Of a DNA stretch of 64,000 nucleotides, positions 43,947 to 62,633 are shown one piece after another (within the stretch, counting starts at the first letter, position 1; every line of letters starts with the position of its first letter). The stretch is from Mesostigma viride (Eukaryota > Streptophyta > Mesostigmatophyceae > Mesostigmatales > Mesostigmataceae). The notes beneath the pieces are model-generated. The model was given only the letters and a program-made list of their open reading frames with translations. It made no database searches and had not been told where the DNA came from. The stretch spans positions 5,944,427-6,008,426 of the forward strand of contig RPFO01000213.1 in the NCBI GenBank assembly GCA_009746045.1. Reading direction: 5' to 3'. The position numbers and the translations under genes were made by a program.

Positions 43947-44847
43947 CCGTGCAGCTGCATGTCACAACACGTGCAGTAGTTTTTGAGCACGTGTCAAGGT
44001 GGCCCAAGTCTCCTGCGGTTATGTTCGCGCACTGTTGGAGTTGAATACAGCAAGGAGGAGGGCCTTCATCGATGAGACATGTGTCAATGAGACAACCATG
44101 CAGCGCAGGCCAGAAATCTGGAGAATCCGGACCATGGTAGCTCGGACCATGGAAGCGTGCTGGTATCTTATCCGTGGCCATCTTGTAGCCGGTCGCTTAC
44201 ATCCTCGAACCATCCTGAACCCATGGGGATGCATGGGCCATGGGGACGGCCTGCACGGCGGTTATCTGTGGGGATGGGCACATCCCCCTCCGTCCGTGAG
44301 ACCACCAACTGCATGTGCCCTCGTTGGACATCTGGTCAGGAGAAACATGGGAAAATAGGGTTAGGCGGTGGGCATATGAAAGCTTGCCCACCGCTTTCAG
44401 CCCACTTGACGCGTGCATTGCGACGCTTGCCAATCACGTCAATACAAGCAGTTTGCGTGTACCCAAAATTTCTACAAAATTCTTGGAGGTGACTTCATAC
44501 TCGACAAAAATTCACTCTCCAGCACACACTAGTAAGCTTGCACAGCCATGTGCGAGGGTGCACACATCTCAGGGGCTTTGTAACCTGCTTACTTGTCTAT
44601 TGCGTAAGACAACTATGATTGGTACAGTTGTTTATTATTTTATGTTAAATAAAATGGAAAGCAGACTTATGGTGATCATGATTTGGGTAGCAACGAACCG
44701 ATGCATGCACATGTACAGTCGGGACACAAGTCTGGCATATCTCTAGATAGAAGCTAGACGACACAGTTTACAGGATGCTCCGACAGGTCCTGAACGTAGG
44801 GTCTTCCAAGCGCCCGTCATTTGTATCAGGGCATGCCCCGTATTTTT
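43947..44847. other. BCAS2 downstream flank; no further gene seen
   Basis: Contains a diverged minus-strand SINE-like copy at about 44085-44190 (GAGACAACCATGCAGCGCAG, GCCAGAAATCTGGAGAATCC). The remainder (44200-44847) has short frames without recognisable motifs. Confidence 0.45.
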
Positions 44848-45470
44848 CGATCACGCGGCTTCCTCCACCCCATCCATCATGGAATATGTGCTACATGACC
44901 TCCCCACGGCGGCATGTTATAATTTAATTTTTTTTTTTAATGCCTCGTATTTTGGACGAGATTAGACAGCGTAGGATAGCATTTGTAGGACACCTTGCTC
45001 GCACCAGCCAGGTCGACACCGCCCTTGGTCTGGCAGGCCCCCAGCCGCTTGGCCAGCCAGGGCGGCATATTCTGACCTAGCTGGCCTGGCCCCAAGGGCA
45101 TTCCCAAAAGGGTAGGGAAACATGTCACGAACTACATCCAGATGTTGCTGGACGACCTAGTGGTCCCAGCCCAGTTTGAATACCGCATCTACTCTCTCTC
45201 CCTTCTTTGGAAAGCCATGCAGAACAAGACGCGGCCGGTGGCAGAAAATTGTCAAGGCTCACACGCCCGACCCTGTGGGCAAGCCACCTCCCCCCAAGAG
45301 GAGGAGGCGTTTTGATGAGCAGGGTAGTTAGGATTTTTCTAGACTAGGTAGATTAGCGTTAGGTTAGTTAGATTACGCGGCTCTCTCCACTCCACCATCC
45401 ATCAAGGAATATGTGCTACATGATCTCCCAACGGAGGCATGTTATAAATTTTTAATTTAATTTTTTTATC
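44848..45470 (+). mobile_element. two stacked LINE 3' ends; second includes ORF2 C-terminus
   Basis: A 3' terminus ending GAATATGTGCTACATGACCT, CCCCACGGCGG and an AT-rich tail stops at 44940. Directly after it a 5'-truncated copy encodes ILDEIRQRRIAFVGHLARTS QVDT (44949 on), the conserved LINE ORF2 C-terminus, then a stop. Its own 3' region ends at 45425-45470 with CTCC-CAAC-GGAG and TTTTTAATTTAATTTTTTT. The tails here are A/T runs, not TTAA repeats. Confidence 0.75.
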
Positions 45471-45692
45471 TCTAGATACAAATTGATACACCAAGAGAAT
45501 TATGCAGCATCCATTGTAGATAGCCATGCTGGCCAGCACATCATGGCCTGTATGCAAAAGTAAATACACATTTAAAAAATATCCTTGATATCATTACTTA
45601 CCTCAGAGTGAAGGCACCCAATTGAAAATAAACAAAGCCAACGCTAACCATGCAGAGATATTTTTGTAAATATAACACGCTAACCAGAGATA

Positions 45693-45862
45693 TCAAAGAG
45701 ACAACCAGCGCAGGCCAGAAATCGGGAGAATCCGGACCATGGTAGCTCGAGCCTGCCGTTATCTTTTCCGCGTTTTCGAGTCGTTCAGGATGATGAAGAT
45801 GAATGGTGATGGAAATGTGTATCCTTGTGCATTGAAATTATGGCTGGCTTACGTGTGGAGCG
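45693..45862 (-). mobile_element. SINE-like element, minus strand
   Basis: Near-complete copy of the family at 24437-24608. It starts (3' end) at CAAAGAGACAACCAGCGCAG and extends to about TTATGGCTGGCTTACGTGTG. Confidence 0.8.
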
Positions 45863-48357
45863 ACTAGATGACCTAGACGGTGGGGCCGGAAACAGCATGC
45901 TTGATCAGGGCGTGTGTTTCTAGCCTAACTGGCCGGGAGTGTCTAGTGGTGAGCACCATTGCTGCGATCGCTCTCCCACCATTTACGAGGAAATACCCGC
46001 AAATGGAAAACCACTGAAAAGATCTAGCTAGTCAGTCATCACGTTAGCCATGCCATGATTCCAAACGTCCAAGAACTGCACACGGTGCAAAGGCAAAAAG
46101 CCGGAGGACAGCACTTTCAAATGTGCGGCGGGAACCAAAAGCCCGCGGATGCCAGAAAACATCGTGTTGCGGCAGCGACGCGACGATGTGGACAACGAAT
46201 CCAGTGCCAAGCTCGGAACGGCCGCAAAGGAGATCTGGCATCACAGGGTTCAGATGTGCGGAGATACTATGCGATCCAGCCGGTCCACGACCTGTTTGTA
46301 GAGCTTGTGCCAAGGGGCAGCACCGAACAGATGTGGGTGACGTTGCAAAAAACATCGGACTTGACGGAGCATAATGGCTCGGTCATAGTCTTTGACCAAT
46401 AAACGCTGCAAGAGTTCAACAAGAGTCGTGATGAAATCAACACGATAAGAACAAAGACGGGAAAAACGATGTAACTGAGAAAGAACAACACCATATTTTG
46501 CTGTGTGGGAAAGGAGACTGTGATATATTTGTATATATAACACACTGGTTGTCTTATTGATAACAGACCTTACCGGCCTTCGTCCGGCCTATACAATTAT
46601 CCTTTACAGCATATTTATGTGACTCTTTGGTGCGATATTGCATGCCTTGCTTTGCCCCCTGCCCGTTGTGCACGTCACTCAGGTGCTCCGGTGCTCCATG
46701 ACTCCCCAATGGGAGCACGTGTTTAAAATTGATTAATGCCCTGCTTCGCTGACAATTATTCGAAGTACGTTTGATAGTGCGCAGTATTTATTATCCTAGG
46801 TCCGGGCCAAAGACCCCCTGTCAAGTGACCCCCAAGGGGTGGCTCTCGCCAAGCCTCCTAGTCTGATGTCGAGGACCGACCGTCAGCGAGGCATGCAACG
46901 TTCATGAAGTACGTGCCTCGTTGACTCGAGAAGGGCACATCATTCGACATATCTGATGTTTGAATGCAGTCTCCATTCTGGGATCTGTACTGACGCATGT
47001 GAGAAAAAAAAAGAGGTTTCTGCCCCGTTTCCGAGACTGCATTGGACGATTACCCTTGCATGCATGCACAAGTCGATTACGGGTGCCTAACTGACGCTGA
47101 AACCCGAATAGCATGAGCTTAATGATCAGCCCAGCGATGTGTCGCATAGATACTTGGATAGTCCACCGTGTCCGGCATTTGAAGCGTCACGTGATTGCAT
47201 GCAGGATCACATTTGCAAATTCTCGGCACTGTCGTTGGGCGGCAGTGCGACACATCCAGTACTCACATATGCGGGATGCCTTGCATGCGTCGGCAAAAAC
47301 TGTTCTGGTACCTGGCAAACGCAGTACCGCTGTGCAGGCCGCAAGGGTGACAATATGCGAAATCAAGATGCGCAGAATCTTTTCATGTCTCTCTCAACAC
47401 TGGGCGGAACCTCGTGCTGGAAAAGCATGGGCCCTGCGATAACCGCAAGCCAAAAAAAACAAGGAGCGATGCTGCTTAGCTATAATGTAAAAAAATTCTA
47501 TGTGTGTTCGGCGCGCAGCAAATGACCTCCTGTTGAGTGCGGCACGGATGTTAAAGTAAATCCATTTGTATCTCGGAGGCAGACAATCATCGCGTTCGCG
47601 TTGGCCCCCTCTGCTGCACTTGACCTTTCTGCAGCGTTCGTGCGACACCCGACACGGAAGCAAATAAAATCAACCGGGTTTTTTAATCTCTTATGCATTT
47701 TGCATTAATGACAAGACCACTCTACATGTGGCGCTCTGTCTCGTAGGGAGCTACTGGTTCGGCAGTCCTCAGTTCCCACCCACGTGATACCGATACCCAA
47801 AATCTCACCTCAGGCCTGGCTCAGGCAGTGTATGCCATGCGTAAAATGAGCATCTTCCAAGAAAACACCATCATGTAACTCTCTGTAGTCTATCGACGGC
47901 CTCGTTGCATGGGAAAGCCTGTTGGACCTGGTTGGACCAGGATTGGACTTGGCTTTGCGAACCCGCAAGCGATGATCAACGTGGAAGCACCCTTCAGCCA
48001 GCAGTCCAACTCAGCTTCAACGCCTGGGTAATTTTAAAAGCGGATCGTCCGTAGCCAACTGGAGGCTGAGCAGGCCGGTTCCACTAATAATACGGAATCT
48101 TGTTTGTCCCTCCAAGTATGCACTCCCCAGTACGCAGCCGTCCCAGCTGCGATTGCCGGCAAGCCCCGAGCTTGTAAAACTGCCGAGTGCTGGCAGCCCC
48201 GCACTTTATCCAGTAAGTCTGAAGACGACGATGAGTCACCACGCTCTCTACCGTGACTTGCACGACGGGCACGAGCTGCCTAGACAGAGACTTGCAAGCC
48301 GGGCACGAGCTGTCACAGGATTGTGGACCAAAGGCCTGCCGCTTCTAAGAAAAAACA
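45863..48357. other. no recognised gene; micro-insertion at 46537-46565
   Basis: Two and a half kilobases of mostly unique sequence. Open frames near 46050-46540 (both strands) and 47113-47525 lack any motif I can name. At 46537-46565 ATAACA flanks a 17-nt SINE 3' end (CACTGGTTGTCTTATTG). A LINE terminus without clear tail (GACTCCCCAATGGGAGCACG) lies at 46700. The last 300 bases are the presumed promoter and 5' UTR of the E2 gene. Confidence 0.5.
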
Positions 48358-54976
<6,619 letters not shown>

Positions 54977-55823
54977 ACTAGGGATGGTGAATGAGAGGTG
55001 GTAAACGAGGGGCAGTAAACGAGGCTTGACAAACGAGGTATGATGGCTAGGCTGCGTGAGGGACAGGGGGGTATGGTTCCCTGGTTCTAGGGGCTGGGGG
55101 CTCGGGAGAGTTACCCTACCGCGCTTGGTATTACGTAGCCATGGGCCCATAGGCGCATTGACCATACTTTTCTTACGCGAGACGAGTGAAATTGACTTCA
55201 GATTGCTCCTCGCGAAGGGGGGCTCAGGACCTTGCCCATGGGGCATCTCGCGAAGGCCAAACTGTTAAAGTTTTCTTCTCGCTGGGCATGGACACGCCAG
55301 GCGGGCCTGTCCTTGAAGATGTCCTGCCGGATACCTCCATGGGTGTTTGAACTTTGACCTGAGAGAATTGCTTTGAACGCGAGGAAGGACTCCTGAGAAG
55401 GGCACGACTGGGGGCGAGGCAGTGGAATTTTTTGGAACTTTTAACCATGACTCTGGCTTTCTCTTGGATGGCATGCAAGGCCTAGCTGGTCGCAGTGATT
55501 TCCTGTGGGACTTATTCCAGGAATGTTGTAGCGTGCTGGCAACTCGCGTCTGCTGGCCACCTATTTCAGTTGCCCCCTGTTTGGCAACATTGCTAAACGA
55601 GACTTATCTAGAATAAAGATAGCTCTAGCTTATCTCATTGGTAGCTGTACACATGCAAGTTTTGAGCTGCGTTCACAGAGGACTGTGGCTGAACACTACC
55701 CTGTTAATACTGCAAACAAAATAACATTTTTTCCTGTCAGATTAGAAGACGTATGTAAGTAACGTGTGTGTACGACATAAGCTGCTGTAATTAATTGTTT
55801 GAAGTGGCACAACTATTAACATG
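54977..55823. other. E2 downstream flank; no gene recognised
   Basis: Holds the presumed 3' UTR of the E2 transcript and unique sequence. Minus-strand frames at 55224-55478 show no motif. Confidence 0.4.
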
Positions 55824-56092
55824 GGCGCATGGCGATCCAACGCTGTGGAAGGACTAGGGTAGTTGTCTGAGAGGAAAGACGCGAAGACCGTGGGAGCCCC
55901 GTGGCCATAGATCTGATTGTCTCCTTGATAGATCTGTAGGAAGACCTGCATGGAGGGAGCAAAGCAGTACGTAGCACTAGGGTAGTGTCTCCTTGATATG
56001 GTGCAATGCAGAAACTGGCAATTAATGCGCAAGTGCATTGCTGCAGTCGCGAATGCTTATAACTAAACTCGTGCTCCCGTTGGAGAGTCACG
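55824..56092. repeat. family C repeat with a 12-nt micro-insertion, then reversed LINE terminus
   Basis: Homologous to 22060-22275. At 55907-55936 ATAGATCTG is duplicated around ATTGTCTCCTTG, a 12-nt scrap of the SINE 3' end. A similar TGTCTCCTTGATA occurs at 55983 without a clear duplication. The block ends in CTCGTGCTCCCGTTGGAGAG, the LINE terminus on minus. Confidence 0.75.
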
Positions 56093-56284
56093 GAGTATTA
56101 ACCCCGATGGATGGGTGGGTGCAATGGGGCACACAATCCTACTGGTCTATACTCTATACTATCTAGAGGGAGCCAGTCCGGCCCTATACCCCCCCCACAC
56201 ACACACGTCCGACCAATCCAGGGCTCACGATCTTGCTACTCTGATTCGATTCTACAAAGTTCTACTACATTCTACTAAAATTAT

Positions 56285-56560
56285 ACTACTAACTAATTAA
56301 TTAGGAACATAACTCCGTTGGGAGTATATGTAGCACATAGCCCTGAGAAGGGGCATATGAGCCTATAATACATTCTAAGCTACTTCCTGCAAGGGTGGGA
56401 ATGTAAACAACACTTGCTCTAGGTGCACCAGGGCACCCGCACCCTCATGGTCTATCACGCTATGCCCGGGTAAGGGGGGAGCATGCCTGTGAGGGGGAAG
56501 ATCATCATGGCTATACAAGAGCTATGGCATGGCTTCTCAGCAGGGAGTGACTCCTAACTG
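56285..56560 (-). mobile_element. LINE-type 3' end, family R1, minus strand
   Basis: TTAATTAG tail (56294-56301), ACTCCGTTGGGAGT hairpin and the R1 core up to the CAGGGAGTGACTCC region. Confidence 0.8.
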
Positions 56561-56798
56561 GTAGAGCAGGGACTGACTACTCAGCAGGGACTGACTACTA
56601 ACTAGTAGAGGTCAAATCCAGAGTCTCATGATCTTAAACCTGAGCGTATAGCGGGACCTCTCTCCCAGCATTCTTCCCGCGAATGCTTGATTGTGTGTGT
56701 AGCATGCACCGCAGTCCCCAACAGTACTGCATGAATAATATAATGTAATTATCAAGGAGACAACCATATGACATCCATCCATCCATCCACGAGCCACG

Positions 56799-58440
56799 AG
56801 CCACGAGGTAGCCATGGCTGACGGCGGAGCTCATAACTTTCACGTTTGAGCACCGAATTTAGCCGTGAATATCACAATCGATGCGTCTTTCTACGACGCA
56901 CATGCTGATGTAATTTCCCGAAGCCATTACGCAATATACGATGAGCAAACGCCTCTCGACGCAACGCAGCCTGGCGGCTGCGCTCGGCAATGATAATACG
57001 TCTGCAGCTTCGGCTGCAGCTTCGCCCACCGGCCCAGATGGCAACGGTGACACTAGTCGTGCACTGGTGCTCGCCCAGCCTCCCGGGCTTGCCTCGCCAT
57101 CTGCCTCGCCTGACCCCAAGCGCAGTCGCTCTGCTGAGCCGCCCTGGGAAGAGCGCTCCTTTGACGCCAACGCCTCCAGCTACTGGCTCCAAGGCATAGG
57201 AGCCTTCATGGACGACGTGTTTTCCGGCAATCACGCCTCGCTTCTAACCCTGTGCGTGTACTTCACGTCCCACAACCGCGGCCGCTGGCCTGGTAATGGC
57301 CAGCTTGTCGACCCCGCCGAGGCTCTCCCAATCCTTCACCGCATGAGTCGCCCCAAGCTTCAACGCTTCGCCCTCTGCTCCCTTGCTGGACGCTCCGAAT
57401 CCGCGATCTGGGCTTCCCCCCCGCCCACCTTCCCCACCGAAGCCACCATCCGCACCCTCCTCAAGGAAGCTTTCGAGCAGCACGTGACCCCTCTTGCCGC
57501 AGATGTGGCGGCACTTGGCGGCACGCTGGCTGCTGAGCTCCCCACCATCCCCACCGCCACCGCCACCCTCCTCGCCTCCACCCCCCCCCCCCCGCCTCCA
57601 CCGACTCCATCACCGCCCAGCTCCGCGACATCGACCAGCGCCTCAAGGATAATGCAATCGCTATCGAGGTCTTGCAGAACACAGCAGGCCTCACCGCCCA
57701 GGCAGTGAAGGACATTGCCGCCAAGCCCGCCTCGGCTGGCCTGGCCGGCGATGCTCCTCCCATCACGACCTGGGCGGACATGCTTAAGCAACATACCACC
57801 TCCACCACCTCCTCCGCCGTCGCAGCCCAGCTCCAGCGGCAGACGCTTGACCTCCGCGAGGAGGCCGAGCTCGCCAAGCGCAGCCTCAACGTCATTGTCA
57901 AGAATCTCAAGATGGAGGAAGGTGAGAATTCCGAGAAGCTTGCGCGTGTTTTTGAGAGAGAAATCCTTGATCGCATGGGCCTTACTGGTGAGATCGAGCT
58001 GGCCGCCCACCGCCTTCCCCGCGCGCGGGGTAAGGCCGGGCCGCCCCCGCTCCTTCTCACCTGGCGGACAAGATTTCTTTTCTCAGACGCCGCAAGCGGC
58101 TCGAGAAGACTCTCTTCACCCTTGACGACGACTTGACCCTGGCACAGCAACAACGACGACGGGAGCTATGGCCGGCCTACCTCCAGCTCCGGCAGACCAA
58201 GGCGGGCCAGCCGGTGTACTGGAAGGGGGCGGCCATCTACGTCGGCCACAAGCCCTGGCAAGCGACGCCCTCGACCACCGCGGCCCCAGCAACTCCAGCC
58301 CCAGCCTAGGGGAATATACAGCAGTAGTGTAGAATAGTTAGACAGTGGCCTTGTACATGCCCGCCTACTACAGGCACTATACCAGCTGAGGCCTAGCCTT
58401 TTTAGTCATGTACATGTGTGCCTACTCATGTACTGTGTGC
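56799..58440 (+). pseudogene. LINE leader and ORF1, two frameshifts
   Basis: The leader matches 24952-25093. ORF1 starts at 56941 (MSKRLSTQRSLAAALG), continues SYWLQGIGAFMDDVFSGNHA and LRTLLKEAFEQHVTPLAADV, loses frame in a run of cytosines near 57581-57592, resumes as QLRDIDQRLKDNAIAIEVLQ, LREEAELAKRSLNVIVKNLK, FEREILDRMGLTGEIELAAH RLPRARGKAGPPPLLLT, and shifts again near 58060 into RRRKRLEKTLFTLDDDLTLA, GQPVYWKGAAIYVGHKPWQA, stop at about 58307. Coiled coil plus an RNA-binding-like C-terminus fits L1-type ORF1. The first break is in a homopolymer and could be an assembly error. Confidence 0.75.
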
Positions 58441-58923
58441 ATGGCGTGGGCGCACCTCCATGACCACCGCCGCTGGTGGAGCAACCCCGCCCTACCCCGG
58501 ATCGTCAAGCGTGACCTCTTCAAGGTCGTCATTCTGACGATCCTGACCTACGGCGCCGAGACGTGGACACTGATGCAGGAGCTGGAGCAACGACTCGACG
58601 GCGCCGTCACCAAGATGCTGCGCAAGGCCCTTAACATCCCCTTTGGTTTGCACATTAGTAATGAGGATTTGTACGCTGATTTGCCCTATGTTTCCCACAT
58701 TATTAGGCACAGGCGCCTGGGCCTAGCCGGGCACCTGGCCCGCACAGATCAGGTAGATACATCAGATAGACTAGCTGGCACCAAGCCCGCCCAGCCTGGG
58801 CGATATGTCCTCACCTGGCGTGCCCCCGGCCGCGCGCGGCAGGGCCGCCACCCGTGGACTTTTCGTGATAGACTCGGCATGGACATGTGCTACACTAGAC
58901 TGTACGAGACTGTGCGACACTAG
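58441..58923 (+). pseudogene. LINE ORF2 C-terminal fragment
   Basis: Reads PRIVKRDLFKVVILTILTYG AETWTL, LDGAVTKMLRKALNIPFGLH, LYADLPYVSHIIRHRRLGLA, GHLARTDQVDTSD. It is the region downstream of the polymerase core, as at 30250-30660. The endonuclease and polymerase are missing between ORF1 and this block, so the copy is internally deleted. Confidence 0.82.
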
Positions 58924-58930
58924 ACTGTGC

Positions 58931-59640
58931 GAGACTGAACAAGTCTCGCGTGCAGACACGTGTGTAGTACTCCTACACACAGATCTCAAGTGATTTATCT
59001 AGTACCAAATCCGAAAGGCTTGCATCACTCCCCGGACAGGAGAACTTTTGCGGATGACTGTAGGTGTAAGTTGGCGATGCCATGGTAACCGGAGACGTCC
59101 GTCCTATAGTCAGCAAAATTGGTGCGAGAGGTCCCCAGTTCGATTCAGGTCGGATTCATTTGCAGATCGCGTTTTCCGCGTTTTCCGCGGCCTGGCACTG
59201 AACGCAAAGGTTTTCACCTTTGCGGAGTGTCTGATCAGAATATACGCTTGGCTGATTTCGATAGTACCGGCTACGCCCCCTTCTACTAAAAAGAAGGATT
59301 CAGCCGTGTTCAGCCCGTCTCACGGTGCGAGACTGAACAAGTCTCGCGTGCAGACACGTGTGTAGTACTCCTACACACAGATCTCAAGTGATTTATCTAG
59401 TACCAAATCCGAAAGGCTTGCATCACTCCCCGGACAGGAGAACTTTTGCGGATGACTGTAGGTGTAAGTTGGCGATGCCATGGTAACCGGAGACGTCCGT
59501 CCTATAGTCAGCAAAATTGGTGCGAGAGGTCCCCAGTTCGATTCAGGTCGGATTCATTTGCAGATCGCGTTTTCCGCGTTTTCCGCGGCCTGGCACTGAA
59601 CGCAAAGGTTTTCACCTTTGCGGAGTGTCTGATCAGAATA
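58931..59640 (+). repeat. 312-bp direct repeat with a tRNA-like internal motif
   Basis: 58931-59242 and 59329-59640 are essentially identical, separated by 86 bp. Each holds TCCTATAGTCAGCAAAATTGG then, about 13 bases on, CAGTTCGATTCAGG (59101-59154 and 59499-59552), reminiscent of RNA polymerase III A and B boxes of a tRNA-derived SINE. The T-arm does not pair well, so no tRNA gene is claimed. Each copy also has a hairpin, GCAAAGG-TTTTCA-CCTTTGC. Confidence 0.8.
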
Positions 59641-59693
59641 CACTAGACGTGACGGGCTCACCCCCGGGCAGCCTCCTGGTTTGTCTGTAATAT

Positions 59694-59938
59694 GGAGGCA
59701 GATGGTGCGCAAGGATAGATGGCAAGTAGTGATGAAGGAGACCCGACCCCCAAGCCTGTGGGGGCTCCGCGTGTGACCAAGTATGGCATTCATAGCGATT
59801 CGGGCCGCGGTGCCCACACCCCTGTAACTAGGACCTAGATAGCTTATACCATCCATTCCATCCCATGTTCCCCTCCCACTGAGGACTTATGCTCACGTGA
59901 CGCAGTCACGTGTCTATTAATTAATTAATTAATTAATG
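59694..59938 (+). repeat. family B repeat with TTAA tail
   Basis: Almost identical to 1233-1468, with a longer tail of five to six TTAA units. The next R1 element starts directly in this tail. Confidence 0.85.
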
Positions 59939-60275
59939 TGTGCCTATGATGTGCCACACTCCAGACGATGCCTAGCCTTATTTAGTAATGTTGTGCCCAT
60001 GCAGGGAGTCACTCTCTGCTGAGAAGCCACTTGCCATAGCTCTTGTATAGCCATGATGATCTTCCCCCTCACAGGCATGCTCCCCCCTTACCCGGGCATA
60101 GCGTGATAGACCATGAGGGTGCGGGTGCCCTGGTGCACCTAGAGCAAGTGTTGTTTACATTCCCACCCTTGCAGGAAGTAGCTTAGAATGTATTATAGGC
60201 TCATATGCCCCTTCTCAGGGCTATGTGCTACATATACTCCCAACGGAGTTATGTTCCTAATTAATTAATTAATTA
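59939..60275 (+). mobile_element. LINE-type 3' end, family R1, plus strand
   Basis: Starts TGTGTGCCTATGATGTGCCA, runs through the R1 core and ends with ACTCC-CAAC-GGAGT and TAATTAATTAATTAATTAA. Nearly identical to 28890-29218. Confidence 0.85.
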
Positions 60276-60278
60276 ACC

Positions 60279-60380
60279 ATATGACGACTCGAAAACGCGG
60301 AAAAGATAACGGCAGGCTCGAGCTACCATGGTCCGGATTCTCCCGATTTCTGGCCTGCGCTGGTTGTCTCTTTGATATGA
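60279..60380 (+). mobile_element. SINE-like element, 90-nt truncated copy with target duplication
   Basis: Insertion 60285-60374 (CGACTCGAAAACGCGG ... CTGGTTGTCTCTTTG) is flanked by ATATGA at 60279-60284 and 60375-60380. Confidence 0.8.
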
Positions 60381-60385
60381 TAATT

Positions 60386-62312
60386 AGATTAAGGGGACTC
60401 GGCGCGGCGAATATTTTCCGCGCCAAAAAAATTCCGCGGTACCCTCCGTACCGTGAAAAGTGGGTGCACGGTGCGCGCACCCCTTGCGGAAGTGGCCATG
60501 GCGACTGCTTTAAGACGAAACGTGACAAATCTGGCTCGCGGAAAGCAGAAAAAATGCTCGATTCTTGGAGAAAATTAGTTACTGATTCTAATTTATGGTG
60601 GGATAGTTGCGATCTATAATGTCGCGGGCTCTTTTTCTTTACCATCGGCAGGGGGGGTCCGGCCTGAATTTCTGTCGGGATGAATAAAGTATAATTGATG
60701 CCTGCAGGTGTGATTGTCGATTGTTGCCAGTTTTGATGGTCCTAATGGAAGCTAGTTTAATGATGTTTCTAAAGCCGTAAAAATTCCCGCTGCTATCTTT
60801 ACCTTTCCCGTCATTTTGCGGTAAGATAACATTAGGCCTGCGCGATGCGCGCCCGACCTCTCCATGAAAGGGTGGCCTTTCTTGTGCGCCTGGGCACGAA
60901 TAAATGCCCGTTATGGTACGTTCTTGTATTAAACGTCCTAAGATAGCGCTTTCCTGCTTTCTTAGCTCGTTGAGCGTAAGCTTTTTGCCTTCTTTCCGGC
61001 CAGATGCAGCCATGAAGTTGCGGGTCCTGGCGCTGCATCGCTGGATTCCTGGATGTTTTTTAGCAAGTTCGTCTGTGACGTGGCTGGCTTGCTGCAGCGC
61101 GTGGCCCACAACCTGTCGGGAAGGTGTAATGCTTTTATTTCCATGCTTCTCTGAAATTTCTTTTGCTTTATAGACAGTTGTGTTCGAGGAAATTCACGCG
61201 GTCTTCCTAAGCAGCGGCATCATTTTCCCCAGACACTGACGAGCTGGCACCTGTCTCCTAAAGAAAGTGGCTCGTGCTTGTTAGAAAGGAGGCAGTGTGC
61301 ATTTTGCGGGACACAATGCTTTGGTGGCACATGCGTCAGGTAGGTTGTTCCAATGGTCTCTTCACCTTTCCCACTGAGTAAATGATAGCCTTTGTCATGC
61401 TAACCAGAGCAGCTAGCCACAGGTTGGCTGGATAAAAAGTCAGCTTATTTTCTCTTTATATACTGCGTGTGTGGTCCTCCACATGTCCGGCTTGTTGGGC
61501 ATTTTGGAAGAGGGTTTTTAATGTGTTGTTGGGTGGAACAACTTGGTTGTTGGCACAAAATCACACATTATTAGCCTGAGATAGGCATGACATATGCTGC
61601 TCAGGCGTGTCGTCCTACCAGCCTTGTTGTTAAGGGTAGACTCACAAGGCTGGCTGTGCCGATGGAGGGGTGGGGCGTATGACGCTCCGGACATCCTCCT
61701 CACACTCCGTGATCAAAGTGGGCATGTTTTTGGGTGTCTAGGGTAGCAAAACAGATGTCATTTTGGCTCAGCACTAGCTCAATTCTCTTTTAGCGTCTAC
61801 CCAGGTGGCATCACAGGAAAATCAATAACTTGAGCTACGCTTGTCAGAATGAGCTCAAACTTTGGGGTTGTGTTTCCCCCCACTCAGTGAAATATCGCAT
61901 GTATGGATGACCCAATCTGATGTGTTAATGATTTGATTAATTTTTTTGGCTCAAAAAAGTACCCATTTTGCGGGAAAATTAATAACTCAAACAAATGTGA
62001 CCATTTTGGCCATGTAAATAGCCCAGCTTTTAAAAAAGTGGGGGAACTGTGCAGAAATGTATGGGCAGGTCATTTGGATAAGTGGTTTGTCTTGGGCAAA
62101 ATATCTCATAAATAGCGTCTTTTTCTATTTTTAGCTCGCCACCGGTGCGTGGTTGGGCGTAGTACCCCCAACAAGTGGTGGCATGAATGTCCAAACATCA
62201 TATTTATGGTACTCAATCATCACTAGATGGTTCCCGAGTGCATTGGAACTGAAATTCATTAAGTCAGTTTTTCAGGCTTTTGGACGTGAACAGCGAGTCC
62301 CCTTAAATCAGA
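60386..62312. mobile_element. 1.9-kb TIR element with 11-bp flanking duplication (MULE-like?)
   Basis: ATATGATAATT lies at 60375-60385 and 62313-62323. Inside, the left end AGATTAAGGGGACTCG and the right end CGAGTCCCCTTAAATCAGA are imperfect inverted repeats with the shared core TTAAGGGGACTCG. An 11-bp duplication points to a Mutator-like element; a TTAA-targeting (piggyBac-like) reading is the alternative because TTAA also borders the core. A 156-codon minus-strand frame (60639-61109; HVTDELAKKHPGIQRCSART, LTLNELRKQESAILGRLIQE) is the only notable frame and has no recognised catalytic motif. Confidence 0.6.
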
Positions 62313-62633
62313 ATATGATAATTGTTTGCTAGCCTGTGCATGCAGCTGTTTGCGTGCACTACCATCAATAGGTCGATCACGTGGAGCCCTGCCAAGAAAG
62401 ATGGCACACAATGCGCAAATATCACATCAATTGCAACGGGCAGTGCAGCATGAGTAAGATCGATGAGACAACCAGTTCTGGCCAGAAATCTGGAGAATCT
62501 GGACTAGGGTCTGTCTATAGTTTGAGCAGCTGCTGCTATCAGATTATCCTTTGTCAATTCTTGAAATCAGGATGATGGCCGGCAGGTCAGTAATGAATGA
62601 AGATGGAAATATGAAGTGCGAGAACTATGCCCG

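Noticed and set aside
46044..46545. A helical minus-strand frame (LVKDYDRAIMLRQVRCFLQRHP) as a possible Sin3/PAH-like gene
   Set aside because: Too short and unsupported; frames on both strands are similar in length and no second motif or splice context was found.
59101..59154. A tRNA gene
   Set aside because: A- and B-box-like words are present but the T-stem and acceptor stem do not pair, so only a tRNA-like motif is noted.
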